Assembly (NCBI GenBank): GCA_017591395.1
Contig: WEDG01001047.1
Location: 1-64,000 of the forward strand
DNA from: Schistocephalus solidus
Taxonomy: Eukaryota; Platyhelminthes; Cestoda; Diphyllobothriidea; Diphyllobothriidae
DNA length: 64,000 nt
Direction: 5' to 3'
Made by a program: the position numbers and the translations under genes. Positions 1-11,089 of the stretch are shown here, piece after piece. The notes under the pieces are model-generated. The model had not been told where the DNA came from, searched no databases, and worked only from the letters and a program-made list of their open reading frames with translations. Each line of letters opens with the position of its first letter. Positions within the stretch are counted from its first letter, which is position 1.

Positions 1-435
1 ATGACGAACTAGAGGAGGAGGTCAGATGCCATGACGATGAAGATGAGTCGAACGGATACATCTTCCTCATATTCTCGGCAATTTGGCGTAAATCCTCCAG
101 AAAGCCTTGCTTTGCCCGTCTCCTAAGTGTTATCTTAGATATTGGTCTCCACATACTACATAAAAAAGCAAAAACGGTCAGTGTACAACGAACAGGGGTA
201 TAATAGAGTGCAGGCAGTTAAGGGTCACGTCGCAGCGTGAAAGCGTAGGAAATGGCGTGGCAGGGCGCGCACGCGATTTACAGCTCAGTGTCCGATCGAT
301 TAGCCAATGATGATGTGCGCAACCTTTTGTGCCCGTAACGACGCTTAATCGGGGGACACTGGCAACCAATTACATTCCAGTTACGATTAAAGAAAGGCTG
401 CTCGAACTTCGATTCGTATTTCAGTGCTATTAGGG
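1..435 (-). mobile_element. EnSpm-like transposon, 5' end and first coding exon (inverted copy)
   Basis: The reverse complement aligns along its whole length with 23,534-23,965, starting at a shared block around CTAATAGCA and ending at the window edge. Shared parts are an upstream promoter-like segment, a T-rich tract before a presumed splice acceptor, and the start of an acidic serine-rich protein (motifs [26 protein letters not shown]). In this copy the serine tract is open. In the 23.9 kb copy the same position is TAG, and there is a one-base difference just before MYP. The rest of the gene lies outside the window. The family call depends on the better preserved downstream domains at 24.0 and 30.9 kb; the superfamily name is inference. 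Confidence 0.6.
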
Positions 436-744
436 TTCACAGGTGTGCATTTTCAATCCATTTTATTTGGACAGGATACTTTGTTCATTACTGTAAAAAG
501 GTGGGAAGTTTTATCACGGTGCAGCCTGATCCTCCATTGTGCCCTCATTCGAATTGCTTCCGTTCAACAAATTAGGGAGGACGTTGCATTATCTAATCGT
601 TGTCCGTCACTAGGTTGGTCTCCTATTCTGCAAGCTTGTTCTCAATTCCAGAGCTAATTGTAAACATTTAATTATCTCTTTCGATGTGTACTCCGGTTAA
701 AAGAATGTTACGGTGTGTGTCCTTGATTCTGAATCGTCGTGAAA
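436..744. other. unassigned sequence
   Basis: No recognisable coding or repeat structure was seen between the inverted EnSpm-like end and the CR1-like relic. Confidence 0.4.
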
Positions 745-1910
745 GAATAAGTCTGAGTTGTTCTTGATTCGCTAACACTACCTTGCGTGGTCAGTGGCTG
801 CGCTCCTCTGATATATCGATTTGTCGCTTTCAAAGTCTAAAGGTCTTCAGCACCGAAACTTCCTCCTTGGATCGCAGAAATTCGTTGAGGAGACACTGGA
901 ATAGTTTTAGGTCTGCCGAAACTCACTCTTAGGGAGTACTGGCTGTGGGTTCGGGAAGTCCCTGAATTATAAGGCATTGTGTTCTGCCCAGTGGGTCTCT
1001 CGATATCACAGTGATTTCGTGCCCTGAGAAAGGTAACATTTTATTGCCATAATCTAGCAATGACATAGGCTGCAGTCGATTAAAATCCTCTTTTGTTTTT
1101 GTTTCATTTGCATTATAGTTATCCCTTGCCACAGGGGAACTGGCTCGATCTCTAAAACGCTGGCATTGTCTGAGAAAAGCCTGCTCGAGCTAGCTTTATT
1201 GCATAGCTTTATATTCTTTTCGGATGCAGAGGAAATCTGGTGTTAAAGACCCCTGGGTTTTAGTTCTAATGGCGGGTGCAAAACACATCGGTAGCTACAC
1301 CACAGTATTGACTTTGCTTGTTTGGAAGGTTTTTGGTCAATGCACCTTTATGGCTGACTGAAAGCGGTAGCTGTCTGTGTTTTAACTTCGATCAGGCTTT
1401 TATTGTACTCGAGTTGGCTGACGCACCTAGTGACGCAATCGTCCTTCAATGCCTGGCACCTTGCTGTAGGATCCCTTTCCTTTGCTTAGTCACCTTCTTC
1501 ATTTTATGTTCCTTATATTTTCCATTTTCTTTTGGGAGCTTGATGGCTGACTGAATTAATTTCTTTAGGTTGTTCACCTCAGCTTCCAGATCTAGAGTTT
1601 TCTGCAGGAGATTTAAGCGACCCGTACAAGTTTCATCTTAATATGTCACGTGTTTGAAAGCAACTCAAATTTTCGCTCGCTTAACAGGAGGGGAACGAGC
1701 GAAAAAATACCCATCCTTCTGATTTCGCGATTGGTTTCGCTTTTAAGTTCAAAATGTTCACAAAGAGCACCATTCCCGGATGATCCAGTGGTCAACGCAT
1801 TCGCCAAATTCATCAATCTAGCTTTTTCATTCACCACCGGGTCGAACAGTGGACTTGCCTCCTTGAGCCTAGGCTACGTATTTGCTTGCTTTCAGCAACA
1901 ACTATATAAT
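745..1910 (-). pseudogene. CR1-like LINE ORF1 remnant
   Basis: The minus strand encodes broken pieces in the order of a CR1-clade ORF1 protein, an RNA-binding nucleoprotein of the retrotransposition complex. From N to C they are: a short leader (about 1,837-1,646), a coiled-coil-like piece (DLEAEVNNLKKLIQ, about 1,600-1,530), and an RRM-like core with TQCLIIQGLPEP (about 990-945). A basic tail follows around 850-780 (RPLDFESDKSIY). Stops and frame changes separate the pieces. No ORF2 was found downstream on this strand, so the element is truncated. The RRM motif resembles trematode and cestode CR1 ORF1 proteins from memory; the alignment is by eye. Confidence 0.45.
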
Positions 1911-2690
1911 AGTTTTACTGTTTAGCACCCGAGGTTAGTAATAAGGCAAAATTAAGATTTCCAGAAATGCAAATTATAGAAAATAATTGCGACCTAGAGC
2001 AACCGACTTTACAACGGAATTTTGAAAACGAGCTATCTCAAGACCCTTTATGGCCAATTCGGTCCCCCTGCACACGTGACGTTCTTATTGACGAAAAAGA
2101 TACCTTTACTTCAATAAAAAATGCTACTTAACCAATCTCCGTAACATGAAGACGTCAATATTTTGTCCCCTTGCACGTGTCTGGCTGCCGGACAGTTCAA
2201 ACGGCGTTACAGACTATGTAAACCACGTGCCCTATTGCGTGATGGAGGTAGGGACGGTGACTTACGCGTGCAATCCCTTATAATGAGAGTATAATTGCAT
2301 TGTCTGCTGCACTTTAAACTCCCCTCACCCTGCCTTAGTTCAGTGTCAGGGCAAAGTCAAGGAGGTCGGGGGTGGGATCAGGCGTTGCGGTTGACAATTA
2401 TAAACCGTGTGTCTGTGCGTGCTACACGCACGACGTAGACTCCATTTCCGAGGCACGAGGGTGCAATTAAGGATAGCTGGAAGAGTGCCATTAAAGCAAT
2501 CATGGAAAGAAGTCAGGGTAGCTCGTCTATCAGTAAGCAGAATAGGGTTATCCAAGCAGCTGACGAACAACTAAAACAAGCTCTCAAAGCCCATGAGTAC
2601 TATGGGTAGGACGTTCCGAGGGCCAACCTCACTGTGTCTTTCCTTCCCCAAGCACCAGTCCACTGTCCAAGCAGTTCAGTTAGTTAATGC
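1911..2690. other. unassigned sequence
   Basis: No convincing gene, repeat or element motif was seen. Short ORFs here lack family motifs. Confidence 0.4.
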
Positions 2691-2692
2691 TG

Positions 2693-2729
2693 TGATCGGA
2701 AGGCAGTGATCGGAAGGCAGTGATCGGCG
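2693..2729 (+). repeat. 14-bp tandem repeat, about 2.6 units
   Basis: The unit GTGATCGGAAGGCA occurs twice in full and then partly, head to tail. Confidence 0.8.
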
Positions 2730-2969
2730 TGACGTGAGCCTGCGTTTTGGTGTGCTATTTCAACAGTCTTCTCCCGCTATCGAGAGCGCTGCTGCCCACC
2801 CATGCTGCCGTCATTACGCTTTGCGCCCATTGTCAATAGGTTGGTTAAGTATCGCAAGACTTGACGCTAGCATATCGAGTTCTCGAGGGCAATCAGCCCT
2901 GCCTCTTTCGTCGATCGACAGCAGACGGACGAAGATCTGTAGAGCCACTCACCTTGGATCGTATGGTTG

Positions 2970-4060
2970 TCATCCCACCTCTTAAGCCTGCGACAGGGTG
3001 AACCACAGACCTTTCCTGGTGGACAGCGGAACTCAAATCAGCGTGGTTCCTCTCACTTCAGGTGGCCTCCACTGACCAAACACCGGTTTTCACCTCGATG
3101 CTGCCAACCTTTCCCTAATCCACACGCTCAAAAACCTGTACATCACATTAGTAATCGGTATTTGGCGCTCGATCCTCTAAATATTTGTGATGGCCGAGCT
3201 CCATCATACACTCCTTAGCTGGGGCTTTCTAGCAGCGTTGAGTCTCCTTGCAAGCTGCTGGAGTACCGGACTGCTCCACCGCTCGACTAGCCTATCTATT
3301 CATTGGTTGACTCCCTTTACAATCTCATGCAAATCATCTGTGTTGGATACTGATATGCGTAACCCCTGGCCAGAGATACTCCTCCAATTTAACGATATTA
3401 CCAACCACTAGTTCATAATTTTGAGGTCAAAGCCGACGTCGCGTACCATTTTCACAGCTCAGGCTCTTTCGTGTTCGCTCGTTCTAGACAACAGTCACCG
3501 GCGAAAACCCAACGGCGCCCACTCTGCACTTGATGCTCAAAGCGATATCAGGGGACTGGTGACCTTGTGGCGATTTCCGTGCACAAAGGAACACCATCAT
3601 TCCCGATTGGTACACAATGCCTCATCTCCAGGAATTAACCGAAACCTTATTGACAAGGTGGTTTTCTTGAAGAATAACCTACTGCGCAACCCCTCAGACA
3701 TCTGTCGCCTCGAGCAGATCCCCAAATCTGCCTTCAATACGTCCGTTTGGCATTTGCAAGGCCACCCATACGTTCCAGAGTTTCATAGACCATGTATTTC
3801 ACGACTTGCCTTTTCTGCACGCATACATCGATGACCCCTTCGCGCTAGTCAGTATGCTAAAGGTGCAAGTTACCTTGGTGTTTGACCGCTTTACAAATAT
3901 GTCATCATCAAGTGCCTGACAGACCAGGAGAGCCGTCTGCTTGTGCTTCAGATTACCTGACCGCCCGCATACTACACCAGGTTTTGCAAATAAAGGGAAT
4001 GAGCATGTCGGATGGCAGATGCATGCGAGTGCCATCGAGGAGCCATTGAGTCTGACGAAA
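2970..4060 (+). pseudogene. Gypsy (CsRn1-like) pol relic: protease and reverse transcriptase
   Basis: Degenerate LTR-retrotransposon pol. The retropepsin active site reads PFLVDSGTQISVVP at 3,010-3,052. A linker ends near RTAPPLD around 3,260-3,290. RT motifs follow: a relic of the palm region around 3,560-3,690 (IDKVVFLKNNLLR), then IPKSAFNT near 3,720, and the catalytic Y-I-D-D at 3,824-3,835 followed by LVFDRF. The pieces lie in several frames with stops, so no protein can be made. RNase H and integrase are absent downstream. A separate RNase H piece of similar type lies at 34.6 kb. The CsRn1-like call rests on the protease motif and spacing recalled for flatworm Gypsy elements. Confidence 0.75.
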
Positions 4061-4069
4061 AAGTCCACC

Positions 4070-5710
4070 AGTGGACCACTTCACGTTAACACACCTAAGA
4101 CCGACTGTGATGTCTGAATTCTATACCAGTTAACCAGTACTCAATGCTTCAAGGAAGGAAGGCTATAGAAAGATAAAACATGCAAACTTTATAAGGTAAC
4201 ATACTGGGGATTTAGTTCTATGGATACGATTCTATAATTTACGGTTAAATAGGCAAGGTTCGATAATGATAGGTGGTTATTTTACTGGCTAAACCATTAT
4301 ATAAACAAATAAACTGGAAATGTGCTCCACTGTTTACCTTATCCCTGAGAAGTATCACTTTTTCTCGGGAAATCGCGAAATTATGTTTAGTGACGGAAAA
4401 AATAACCCGGTATATTTCGAGGAGGCTCGACCCGAAGTCGTTCAAACGGCGTTTTGTGTATGGTCCCAGTACCCCCTCTCTCCCACACACACGCAGTATG
4501 CAAAATGCAGTAGAGCGAAGCAGAAAGGTAAGTTCTACGCACTACTTAAGACGAACACGGACATCTATAGCCTTCTTGGCGGATATTGAATAAGGGTGTA
4601 TCATTCTGCTGAGAAAAACGACAAAGTCACTGGAATAAATGCTTTTACCTAGGGATTGCTAGAAAAAAAGGAAGGAGGGACAGACAAACAGACAAGTAGA
4701 AAGAGAAAAGAAAATCGGCCAAATTTTGGGAGAGAATTCCCACCCGGTCACCTCAAAGAGCGTTTCGAGAACTCCAAGTGGGGACTGTAGATCTCCAGGG
4801 TCAACGTTAATGCCTCCATAGACTTGTCCAACACGAAGAGTATACTCTTGGGAAAATTAGTCAGCATGCGCAGACTAAATGAGCACGTTCTGCCAGACAT
4901 TTCCAACGGACGGACTAGCCAATCGACTGCTTTATTCATAAGCTCCCTATTAAATTCCAAAATGCAGGATTTTAATGAATTGTGCATTTTTAGTTTAAAA
5001 AACGGATTCCTTATCCGAACTACTCCGATAGGACAGAGGGATAGAAGCGCTCCTCTTTGCAATACAGATGAACATACGCTAAATCGTGAGAAAGATAAAT
5101 ATTCCCGAATCCTAAGCCTAACTCTGACTTTAACTCTATACATACCTTAATTTTAATCAAAGGCGTAATCCTTATTTCCCTGAAATGTAGCTCAAAGTCG
5201 CCTGCTTTACGGGTGATTCCTATTTTCATGTCATGCCGCAAGCGGCCACATAAGTAATCCCTACCGATTGGAGTGGTAAACAATGTCATAGGCTTTGCTT
5301 TAAGGGAGAAACGAGAGGATTTAGGCAATGGTACCGTCAACATTCTGACAAATTATTTTAGTGGAATTGGTCAGGGAACTGCATGCATTGGGTTTTCATG
5401 TCTACTTTGAAACCTGGATACGATCTAGCACAGGAACATTGAACAGAAAAATGGCCACAACATTAACACCAGAAAGATTAGAGCACAAATTTTGTGAAAC
5501 TCTTCGCAGGGTAATGTATCGGAGACCCCGGGTCAAACTTCTGATAGCAAAACGTTTAAAGTTGCGAGAGACGGTGACAGGTGGAGGGAATATGAAGTTC
5601 GAGAACCAATGTACAATCGAGCGGGCCTCATTAGAAACGTCAGCGAACAAAAAGCAACATTCTCAAGAAAAGCGTATAAGCAGGACACAGTCAATGCTGC
5701 TACTGCTGGT
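4070..5710. other. unassigned sequence
   Basis: A-rich and T-rich stretches and short ORFs without family motifs. No element termini were recognised. Confidence 0.4.
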
Positions 5711-5715
5711 GCTAT

Positions 5716-5890
<175 letters not shown>

Positions 5891-6160
5891 ACCAGCTGAA
5901 TGTTGGCCACTTACCCAATATAACGCCGTTATCCCTGTGTGTGTTTGCTGAAGTTCAGCATAAATATTTATATGAACTTTTCGGTCTTCGCCTACAGACC
6001 TTACTTTTAAATGATTTAACCGTGGCTGGGAAGGTGAAGACTGAGGGTATACCTTGGTCTGGTAAGGACAGAGTGTTGATTGCAATGACTCTTCCTAATG
6101 TTGCGTCTATGGCACCTCCACTTGGTTTGGGATCAAGCTGACAACTTTTCGTTAGGAAAA

Positions 6161-6185
6161 CCTGGTCCATAGTTCGCGGACCAGG
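6161..6185. repeat. 8-bp palindromic hairpin
   Basis: CCTGGTCC and GGACCAGG flank a 9-nt spacer. A related CCTGGTCCAT motif recurs near 60,340 beside the 3' end of ZF-LINE copy F. Confidence 0.6.
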
Positions 6186-6304
6186 TCTTGTATGACGCGT
6201 GTGGACAGGTTGTTTAGTTTCATCAGCCAGTGCACCCGATTGCGCCTCCAGTCTTCCCAACTCTGTTCTGACACCCGACACGGATGGGTGAGGGGGCAGA
6301 GAAA

Positions 6305-6345
<41 letters not shown>
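6305..6345 (+). repeat. (GT)n(GA)n compound microsatellite
   Basis: About eight GT units followed directly by about twelve GA units inside the ZF-LINE leader. Confidence 0.95.
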
Positions 6346-6389
6346 TGCGTGTGCTCCCTAAACGGGCAACCTTGTAGATGCGTTAGACC

Positions 6390-6436
6390 AACACGGGAGC
6401 CACATCAATGTCATGCACTGATGTGGCTCCCGTGTT
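6390..6436. repeat. perfect 18-bp inverted repeat
   Basis: Arms 6,390-6,407 (AACACGGGAGCCACATCA) and 6,419-6,436 are exact reverse complements around an 11-nt spacer. It sits in the leader module that in copy F (about 55,290) has only one arm. Confidence 0.9.
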
Positions 6437-6639
6437 GTGGCTCCCAGGCGTTATTTGGGTTGCGCTCCCATAACAAATGCCAAACATGGGGGTGTGGTGG
6501 CACGCATAGGGGCAGATAGGCCCTAGGGACCCCGGATGCGTCAGCAACGTGCGCGCTCTCCCATCTCCGGTCTTCTTGACTCTGTCCTGACACCGGGCTC
6601 AGGTGGGGGAGGAGGAGAGAGTGCGGTAACAAAAGGCAC

Positions 6640-7170
6640 CTTGGGTTGAAAGGTCGCGTACTGACATTTACACTCAGACCTCGCAGTCGGTTCAATGTGT
6701 CTTGTATGGAGTGGCTGACTGGTGGTCTGAGAGTAAGGCTGCGATGGCTCCTTCTTAACGTGACCTCTGGCTATCTCACACATGCGAGAGGTAAACCATT
6801 CAACCTCCTGTTTTGTGAAATCCTGGTGCTTGTGTTTGGGGGGCCAGTTCGTGTACGTAGTACACGTAGACGAGGTCACCAGCAGCTGCGCCCACTTCCG
6901 CATCAGACAACTGACCGGCTCGGACAGTGGTTTGATTGTGGGGGTGATGGTGAGAGTGAGGTCGACAGTTCAGCGCATTTTTCCTCACTATAACCAATCT
7001 GACGCGCTTGAAACTATCACGGTGCGCTAAAAGCCGTGGCTTGGAATGTTGCCAACTGACGGGATAACTCGGACCGCGTGGTCAGCCCAATGTGTGTTTT
7101 TGTGTGGAGTGGCTGACTGGCGGACTGAGAGTCAGGCTGCAATGGCTCCTTCTTAATGTGGCCTTTATGG
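6640..7170 (+). repeat. ZF-LINE leader monomers (two tandem units)
   Basis: Two diverged head-to-tail units share a core: a GTTGCCAACTGAC-like start, GGAGTGGCTGACTGG, GAGAGTCAGGCTGC and ATGGCTCCTTCTTAA. The unit spacing is about 390 bp. The first unit also carries the GTACGTAGTACACGTAGACG block. Related monomers occur at 9,188-9,670, 18,455-18,720, 32,020-32,560 (minus), 33,020-33,170 (minus), 55,010-55,270 and 63,030-63,250 (minus). Function is unknown; promoter monomers are one possibility by analogy with mouse L1. Confidence 0.8.
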
Positions 7171-7439
7171 CACTCCCACTCCGTGGGACCCGAGCCAGCT
7201 GTGGTGGTATGCCCAGAGACGGCTCCGGCCGCGCTAGCCACCTCGCGCCCCCTCCCATCTCCGGTCTACTTGACTCCAGTCTCAGGTGGGGAGGGGGAGG
7301 AGAGAGTGCGATAGATGCAGCGCAAGTCCACTATAACTTAAAACAAAATCACGCGCAAGTTTCCGTCCCTGCACCACCCTTCCGTGGAGCTTACGGTGGA
7401 CATCGTACGACTACGACGCTCGAACTGTCGTGTGCGCAC

Positions 7440-9083
7440 TCAATGCAACGACAGAAGAGGAAATGCAAAAGGAGCATGGACCTCTTCGTGGCAGCCTGTG
7501 ACAACTTCGACTTCGCATCAACACTGAGAAAAACGGTGATGAATCAGTCACCACAAAATGCCATCTACACCACAGCTCACATCAAAATGTCGATGGCGCC
7601 CAAAATGAAATCTGTGGATACCTTCACGTACCTGGGTAGCAATATCTTCCACAGCACCAAAGTCGACGATGCGATCGCCCATCGGATCGTCAAAGCCAGC
7701 TAAGCCTTTGGATGCATGCGAAACGTGGTCTGGGATCGACACGGTATCCACCTCAGCACCAAACTCAAGATGTGTAAAGCTGCATATTGCTAACGCTGCT
7801 GTATGGTGTGGAGACTTGGATCTACAAAAAGCAGGTGCGGAATCTCAATCCCTCCACCCTTAGCTTTCTCCCGCAGAATAATAAATCTGAGTTGCCAAGA
7901 CAGGATCCCGGACACGGAAGTGTTGGAACGAACAGGCTTTCGCAACATTTTACGCTCAGCTGAAACAATTGCAACTAGCGCTGGAGCGGCCATCTTGTGA
8001 GGATTGACGACGAACGACTACCCAAACGACGTTTCTACGGAGATTTCGCCACGGGTTCTCGTCGACAAGGGGATCAAGTACGACGCTACAAGGACAATCT
8101 GAAGACCTCCCTGAAGCAACTACAGATCAACCCGGCGACCTGGGAGGACCTTGCCCTGAACAGACCAGCCTGGAGAAGGACAGTGAAGACAGGGGCAGCA
8201 ATCTATGAAGCCAGCCGGATCGCCGCCGCCAAGGCAAAAAGAGTGGCATGAAAGTCACCAGCACCCCGGACGAATACCGCCAATTCTCAGGCCCTTCACA
8301 TGCCTGCGCTGTCAACATAACTTCCGAGCCCGAATTGGCCTGGTTCGACATCTTCGGACCCAATGCAATAACAATCCAACAATTCCAACATCTACGTCAA
8401 ATTGTGCCAACCCTCTTTCCAGACTCCCCCACCCTCACTCCCTGGCATCAAATCCATTACTCCCACCATCATAGAGACCAAATCCATCTACTCATCACCA
8501 GTTACCCCCCACCACCGCTGCCACCGGCACCACCACCACCAATGATGGGGAATATCTCATAAACAGTCCTCACGTGACCGCGCATTCACATCACATATTG
8601 GCCTGATCGGTCACTTGCGAATCCATCGTACAGAGACTGGTGAACCAGTGTCTTGAGCACCAAAACACAACAGAGATCACCTCCTCCACTGCCCTCACTG
8701 TCCTCGCGCATTCACTCATCGCATTGGCCTATTCGGTCACATGCGCATTCATGACATTGGAATTCACCGCAATGCCGACAACTACGATACCCCATATACA
8801 CCCTCCGCTCCTGCTTTTCTTACCGCCACTGCCACCCCTATACCACGAATGACATCCCCCAGCCCCTCCCGATTTCTCTTGCCCACACTGCGCCCGCATC
8901 TTCAACTCACGCATCGGTCTGGCTTGTCACCTGCGAATCCATCGCACGGAGGCTGGTGAACCAGTGCCTGTGGCTCCAACATACAGTCGCTGCGCCCGCC
9001 TCCACTGCCCTCACTGCTCCCGCACATTTACACACTGCATGGGCCTATTAGGATACATGCGCCTCCACGATAACCTGCGGTAA
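7440..9083 (+). pseudogene. ZF-LINE C-terminal domain with C2H2 zinc-finger tail
   Basis: Contains the region downstream of the RT: FTYLGSNIF, RIPDTEVLERTG, RLPKRRFYGDFATGSR and LQINPATWEDLALN. The tail has C2H2 finger pieces, including TCLRCQHNFRARIGLVRH near 8,310 and HCPHCSRTFTHCMGLLGYMR near 9,010-9,060. It ends HDNLR then TAA at about 9,083. Frameshifts and stops (for example after VKAS near 7,700) break the reading. The fingers probably bind nucleic acid, as C2H2 domains usually do; their role in this element is not known. Confidence 0.8.
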
Positions 9084-9187
9084 ACCACCGGAGGATAAGC
9101 CACACCACTGCAAACAACCTACACCACTTCATAGACAACACCCACACCATCATCATAATGTACCTGAGAATATCACGGTTTCCTAGA

Positions 9188-10310
9188 AACCGTGGCTTGG
9201 AAGGCTGCGAATCTGACGCTTACACCAGACGACGCCGTTGACCCAGTGTAGGTGCTGTGTGTGTCGAGTGGCTGACCAGTGGACTGGGAGCCAGGCGGCG
9301 ATGGTTCCTCCATATCCCCTGAGTAAGTAAATCCTGGTGTGTGCGCTATGGGGGCCAGGTCGTGCTGTGGCGTGCGAAGACGAGTACGCCAACCCGTCAG
9401 CCAATGTGCCTACTCCCGCATCAGACAAATCACTGGCTCGGATTGTGGGGGGTGGGCGAGAGAGTGAGGTCGACAGCTCAGTGCATTGTCCTCACTATAA
9501 ACAATCTGACGCGCTTGAAACTATAACGGTGCGCTAAAAGCCGTGGCATGGAAGGTTGCCAACTGACGGGATAACTCGGACCGCGTGGTGAGCCCAATGT
9601 GTGTTTTGTGTATAGTAGTTGTCTGGTGGACTGAAATTCAGGTTGCAATGTCTCCTTCTTAATGTGGCCTTTATGGCACTCCCACTCAGTCGGATCCGAG
9701 CCAGGTGTGGTGGCGCACCCAGGGGTGGCTTCGGTCGTGCCAGCCACCTGCACCCTCTCCCACCTCCGGTCTTCTTTACTCTGTCATGACACCGGGCTCA
9801 GGTGGGGGTGGAGGAGGGAGTGCGTTAGATGCAGCGCAAGTCCACTATCACTTTAAACTAATCCACGCGCAAGTCACCGTACCAGCACCACCCTGCTCTG
9901 AAGCGTACGATGGACCTCGTTTAAATCGACGGTCGAACTACCGTGTAGCAGATGCTACGCAGGTCTACACGCACGTCACCGTCCCTGCACCCCCATGCTG
10001 TAGAGACACACTGTGGACCTCGTCGGAATCCGCGGTCGAACTTAAACGCATTTTGGGGACCTGTCGTATATGGTATGAGCAGACCAACGGGCTGGTTTTG
10101 TCGGCTTCTGTGTTCGCGTCCACCTCTGGTCGTCTTGAAATTTTCTTGCCATCGTATCGATGTGGGTGAGGGAGAAGAGAGTACGACAGGCGCTAGTAAG
10201 CCTGTTTAATTAGAAAACGATTCACGCGCAAGTCACCAGTGTTACGCTAAATCCGTGTAACATGCAGTGGACGTTGTCGCTTACGACGCTTGAATTGTGA
10301 TGGCTCCTGG
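9188..10310 (+). mobile_element. ZF-LINE copy B: monomers and leader only
   Basis: Begins at AAACCGTGGCTTGGAAGG, about 100 bp after the stop codon of copy A, and has two monomers (9,188-9,540 and 9,541-9,670). Leader text follows, with CAGCGCAAGTCCACTATCAC, TCACCGTACCAGCACCACC and a second diverged repeat of the same block. It ends in unique sequence by about 10,310, with no ORF. It directly continues copy A, so the pair reads as leader-monomers-ORF end-monomers-leader. Confidence 0.75.
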
Positions 10311-10610
10311 ATAGAGATACGAGGCAAACCCACTAGCCACAGGCAGATTGGACCGGTTAACGTGACCGCAGCGTGATTTTACGTCGAACAGTTGAATAAC
10401 TCCTAATTTAGAATTCATATTTGGTTAGCGCCAGGAAGGCACTGTCGAAACAAACCTTAATACCGAAATTAAATTAGTACAATATGTGCAGATAAAATTT
10501 ACAAATGTGTAATAATGTAGGTGAAACTTTTCCTGTTAGGGGAAAAGTTAGGGATGTTTTAAAATTAGTTGTGAACTAGAAAATAGGCAGTGAAAAAAAC
10601 TCCTACCTTG

Positions 10611-10644
10611 AAAATGGAGGTAGAGTTCAATAGGCCTCCATTTT
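10611..10644 (-). other. conserved 3' UTR hairpin of CR1-like family
   Basis: Arms AAAATGGAGG (10,611-10,620) and CCTCCATTTT (10,635-10,644) pair perfectly around 14 nt. The homologous place in the 49 kb copy also folds but with a different stem sequence. Several LINE RTs recognise 3' stem-loops of their own RNA (UnaL2 is the known case); that role here is inference. Confidence 0.6.
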
Positions 10645-11089
10645 CGAAAAAATGTTAGGAGAAAAAACTGCTTAGGAAAATAAGGTAAATGCGTAGGGTA
10701 GGCTAATACTGCAGTAGCAGTTCAGAATGAGATAATGAAACGTCGAGATGGTTCGTTCTTGATTACTAAGGCACATGAAACAAATTCTCGTGAAACGGCG
10801 TCAGTGGACGTGAGGCCTCGGCATCTCAGTATCCAGAATTGAATTCTGATGATGGTGAATATCCAACGAAACGGGAGTATTTTAGACTTTGTACTTTCAA
10901 TTGACTTCCATCGTTTGAGTGACTGGTGGTATAAGGAGACATCAGGGTTCCTGGGGGACTCAAAGTAGAGAAAAATAGTTTCAAGAAGGTCTCTTAAATT
11001 CCCGATGGTCCTTTCTCCACGTCATGGAGAAATTGCTTAAAAAATATGAGGAAAATAAAAGGTAAATAGAATCAGTGTTAAGATAAATA

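Larger units (their letters stand above)
6190..9187 (+). mobile_element. ZF-LINE copy A, internally deleted
   Basis: Same family as the fuller copy at 54.9-60.3 kb. Order here: leader modules (6,190-6,640), two monomers (6,640-7,170), more leader (7,170-7,440), then a jump directly into the post-RT C-terminal domain, the zinc-finger tail (to 9,083) and about 100 bp of 3' UTR. The endonuclease and nearly all of the RT are missing. The junction lies about 7,430-7,450, between leader text ending near CGAACTGTCGTGTG and the motif MDLFVAACDNF. The copy cannot move by itself. Confidence 0.85.

Noticed and set aside
7092..7703. 203-codon ORF as a possible host gene
   Set aside because: It spans ZF-LINE monomer, leader and the start of the post-RT domain, so it is a chance frame across a deletion junction.
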